64,000 bases of DNA from positions 18,535,382 to 18,599,381 of the forward strand of contig CM029379.1 in assembly GCA_017165825.1 (NCBI GenBank), written 5' to 3'. Source of the DNA: Hepsetus odoe. Its lineage: Eukaryota > Chordata > Actinopteri > Characiformes > Hepsetidae. Positions 61,428 to 64,000 of this stretch are shown here, piece by piece (position 1 is the first letter of the stretch; each line of letters begins with the position of its first letter). The translations under genes were made by a program, and so were the position numbers. Under the pieces are notes generated by a model. The model did no database searches. It saw nothing but the letters and a program-made list of their open reading frames with translations, and was not told where the DNA came from.

Positions 61428-62137
61428 AGCAGATTCTTTAAGTCCTGTAATTTACAAGGTGGGAACATCATGGAGAAGCAAAATCAAAACCTTGATCTCT
61501 TTGTTGTGTTCTTCAAACCAGTCCTGAACCTTTCTTGAAGCATGTCAGGATGCATGTCCGGCTGAACAGACCCATGCTATTTGGGAATGTTCCTGGCATG
61601 AAGGGGCGTATTTGTACTGCGACGTGTTTAGATAGGTGGCATGTGTCAATGTAACATCCATTTGTAATGGAACAGGAACCAATGCTTTCCAGCAGCACAT
61701 TGCCTGTTGTATCACACTGCCTTGTCTGGTTTGCCTTCCTCCCATTTTGGTGCAGTCTCTTCTCTAGACAACACACAAACATACAGCCACATGATAGAAT
61801 GCAAAACTCATTTCATCAGACCAGGCCACCTACTTGCATTGCTACACGGTCCAGTTCTGATGCTGCCATGCACTTTCTTTGGCAGATAGCGATCCACATG
61901 AACACCCTGACCAGCTATGCAGCTATGTAGCCCATGATGTGATGCACTGTGCATTCTGATTCTTTTCTACCATATCCTGCATTTACTCATCCAGCTATTT
62001 GCACTGCAAAGTAGGTTTTGTGGGATTTGGCTTGAGTCACTCAGACCCTTATGCTTGCCTGTTTTTTTTTTCCCAGGTTCCAACACAACTTTAAGAACTC
62101 ACTAAGCGCTTTTAATGTTTTGGCTGATTAGTGTATA
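61428..62137 (-). pseudogene. Tc1-like transposon fossil, longest copy, with one terminal repeat
   Basis: The best-preserved member of the family also seen at 1915, 8939 and 32640. The plus strand gives antisense transposase words in order: 'gattctttaagtcctg', 'tcaaaccagtcctgaacc', 'tggcatgaaggggcgtattt', 'aggtggcatgtgtcaatgta', 'tttccagcagcacattgcc', 'catcagaccaggccacctac', 'gtccagttctgatgctgcca', 'tgatgcactgtgcattctga', 'tttgtgggatttggcttgag', and the terminal repeat 'aatgttttggctgattagtg' (about 62118-62137). The opposite terminus and the last part of the gene are absent. Minus-strand frames (89 and 66 codons at 61513-61782) hold overlapping pieces of the catalytic region in different frames, so frameshifts have accumulated. 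Confidence 0.85.
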
Positions 62138-63028
62138 CGAACTGATTTCCCTGCTAAATAGAGAACTGGGGTGTATTATTTACAAAATGGTAAAACTTAC
62201 ACAATTACTATAATGCTAAAACAATATTTTACCAACCTTGGGATAAATTGAAATAGCAAAAAACAAGTTTCTCCTGTTGAAAACTGTCCTTGAATGCACC
62301 GCTTTTAAAATCATAGCATTCAGGTTCTGTAGAAGCTTCACTGACCCCTTTCTTTAAAGTGAAAACAGAAGAAAAATATCCTTCACATGTAATGATGCAG
62401 TCCGCTCCTCCAGAAACCTTCCCATCATGACAAACAGGAATATGCTTGAGGCGAACAACAACAAAGCTGCCCTGCCTTTCTTGGTGACATTGGTGAAATT
62501 AATCATTGAACAACTGAGTCATTGGGAGAGAGAAATAGAGAAAAAAGAAAAAATCATAAGAGCCGCAATGTGCTTTGAATCATCTGCGTTCGCTTGAGAT
62601 TACGGGTTTCTTTGCTGTTTAAGATTTTGGAATACTTTTCTCTACAGATTTCAAAACATATGCACCATTTATTGCAAACATTGTGCATTAAAACCCAAGT
62701 AAGTTGGCTTTCAAAGCCCAAAAATAGGTCAGTGCTAAGCTTTGTGTCTAGTGTATTGTACCACTCCTTTAACAAATGCAGATACTGATCAATTCTCAAC
62801 AAATAAACGCCTGTATTTTCTTCTGGTATCTCTTGAGCCGTATAAATCATCATTATGTTTTTCATAATTTAATTGAACTGAAGAGGAAATGTATTTTATG
62901 TTTTTGAATGTAATTATGATTTGGATGCAAAGCATTCTACTATATTATAGTTATTTTTAAGTCTTTCGTAATGCTGTGTGATATATGTAAATGATCTTTG
63001 TTCTGACCGGCTACACTGTAGTGTACAT
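62138..63028. other. Non-coding DNA; right part may belong to a DNA repeat
   Basis: No exon is recognised. The 103-codon minus frame at 62554-62865 lacks recognisable similarity. The words 'tgatatatgtaaatgatctt' (62979) resemble a stretch inside the TTAA-type MITE at about 51093. Confidence 0.45.
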
Positions 63029-63181
63029 CATTCTTATACATCCATCCATCCATCCATTATCTGCCGCTTGTCCCAAACGGGGTCGTGGGGGGGTGCTGGT
63101 GTCCAACCCAGCTCACACAGGGCGAAGGACGGGGACGACTCTGGACAGGTCGCCAGTCCATCGCAGGGACATTCTTATACA
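63029..63181 (-). mobile_element. SINE family B fragment with perfect 12-bp target-site duplication
   Basis: A 129-bp body (63041-63169) lies between identical copies of 'cattcttataca' at 63029-63040 and 63170-63181. On minus it reads 'gcgatggactggcgacctgt', then 'ccagcaccccccc', and ends in (ATGG)4 next to the duplication: the 3' half of family B, truncated at its 5' end. Intact duplication and a clean tail suggest it is relatively recent. Confidence 0.93.
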
Positions 63182-63441
63182 ACCAGCCTGAAACATTGAT
63201 AAGCTGATTGGACAGAGCTAAACTCCTGAAGGATAAATTGGCAGATGTATGTAAATGTGACGGTTGCTCCTGATCAAAAAAACAATCAATTTAGTACTAA
63301 ATGTATTAGAATTTCAGTTTCCACCAATGGACTGTTTAAAAGAGCTGTGAAAGGACAACCTTTTATGCAATGTAATCTCAAAATCTATAAGAAACTCTTT
63401 CATTAGGGAAAAAAAAATTGTTTAAAACAAGATTTCATGAT

Positions 63442-63518
<77 letters not shown>

Positions 63519-63746
63519 GCATTCAGACTAACACAACAACAAGGTATATGCGTCTTAAAATTTTTCTTTGAAAGGGGGCATTGTTTATCACCCTGCTCAG
63601 AACTGCATGAAACTAAGGAGCGTGCAGGACAAAACGTTTATTAAACTTTGAACCAGTGCAGCAAAGACAGTAGGCTATTATTGTCTTACTATTGCTGTTG
63701 CATAAAAATCTGTAGTCTGCAATTCTGGCTTTCTTGACTCCTAAAA
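63182..63746. other. Non-coding DNA with a long (AT)n tract
   Basis: No element is recognised except the (AT)n tract at 63443-63515. Confidence 0.5.
63443..63515. repeat. (AT)n microsatellite, palindromic
   Basis: Two runs of TA repeats (about 34 and 36 bp) separated by 'gtt'. The sequence can fold on itself into a cruciform. Confidence 0.97.
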
Positions 63747-64000
63747 TCATCTTCTTTTTCTTTCGGCTGCCCCTGTTTAGGTCACTATTGCATGATCAAC
63801 CGTCTTCATTTCTTCCATTCCTCTGCACTTCCCATGAAAACCGACCACGCATGTCCTCTCTCACCACGCCCATAAACCTCCTCGGGTCTTCTCCTCTCCT
63901 CTTTCCTGGCAGCCCATCTTCAACATCCTCCTTCCAATATAATCATCGTTTCCTCCTCTGCACATGTCCAAACCAACGCAACCTGCTTCTAACCTTTTCT
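63747..64000 (-). pseudogene. RTE-type LINE 3' end, continuing beyond the window
   Basis: Same element as 40617-40895. On plus it starts with 'cttctttttctttcggctgc' (the (AAG)-rich tail on minus), then 'catgtcctctctcaccacgc', 'cataaacctcctcgg', 'tcaacatcctccttcca' and 'acatgtccaaaccaacgcaa', the antisense of the same ORF2 C-terminal region. Small indels relative to the 40.6 kb copy break the frame. It runs off the window, so its full extent is unknown. Confidence 0.82.

Noticed and set aside
1..64000. An undescribed multi-gene system
   Set aside because: Both strands show no intact non-transposon coding region and no clustered genes; claiming one would go beyond the sequence.

Overview
This window looks like teleost fish nuclear DNA: AT-rich, non-coding and full of decayed transposable elements. 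The evidence is the repeat content. There are L2/CR1-type, RTE-type and Rex-type LINE fragments, Tc1-like DNA transposon fossils, three different tRNA-derived SINE families, MITE-like elements, and many (CA)n, (CT)n and (AT)n microsatellites with long A/T runs. This mixture is typical of ray-finned fish. It may be an otophysan such as a characin or catfish, but that is a weak guess. I found no host exon, tRNA gene, rRNA gene, CRISPR array or operon. Every reading frame I could recognise belongs to a transposable element, and all are broken.

Layout. Positions 1-12000 are mostly single-copy non-coding DNA with two Tc1-like fossils (1915-2250, 8939-9480), one MITE-like fragment (3437-3525) and a possible conserved regulatory block (3830-4400). 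Positions 11985-13985 hold the longest coding remnant: a 5'-truncated, frameshifted CR1/L2-type LINE on the minus strand that abuts a Tc1 fragment. Positions 14000-27700 are quiet non-coding DNA with one SINE (15767-16000), an L2 3' end (21475-21912) and several stretches that read like vertebrate conserved non-coding elements. Positions 27700-46520 are the repeat-dense part. It has five SINE copies of one family, two of a second and two of a third, a degenerate 33-40 bp minisatellite, a composite RTE/Tc1/SINE locus at 40617-41715, and an internally deleted Rex-type LINE at 44826-45475. Positions 46520-64000 are sparser, with two related MITE-like copies (48640-48990, 56676-57040), a TTAA-flanked MITE candidate (50977-51556), a long Tc1 fossil (61428-62137), a SINE fragment with a perfect target-site duplication (63029-63181) and an RTE-type LINE that runs off the end.

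No genes act together here. If the window has a host function it is probably regulatory or intronic: a gene desert, or a large intron near a developmental gene. Most retroelements and all Tc1 fossils I could orient have their sense strand on minus. That would fit an intron of a plus-strand gene, but my detection by memory is biased. I did not find an undescribed biological system; the items worth a second look are listed as findings.
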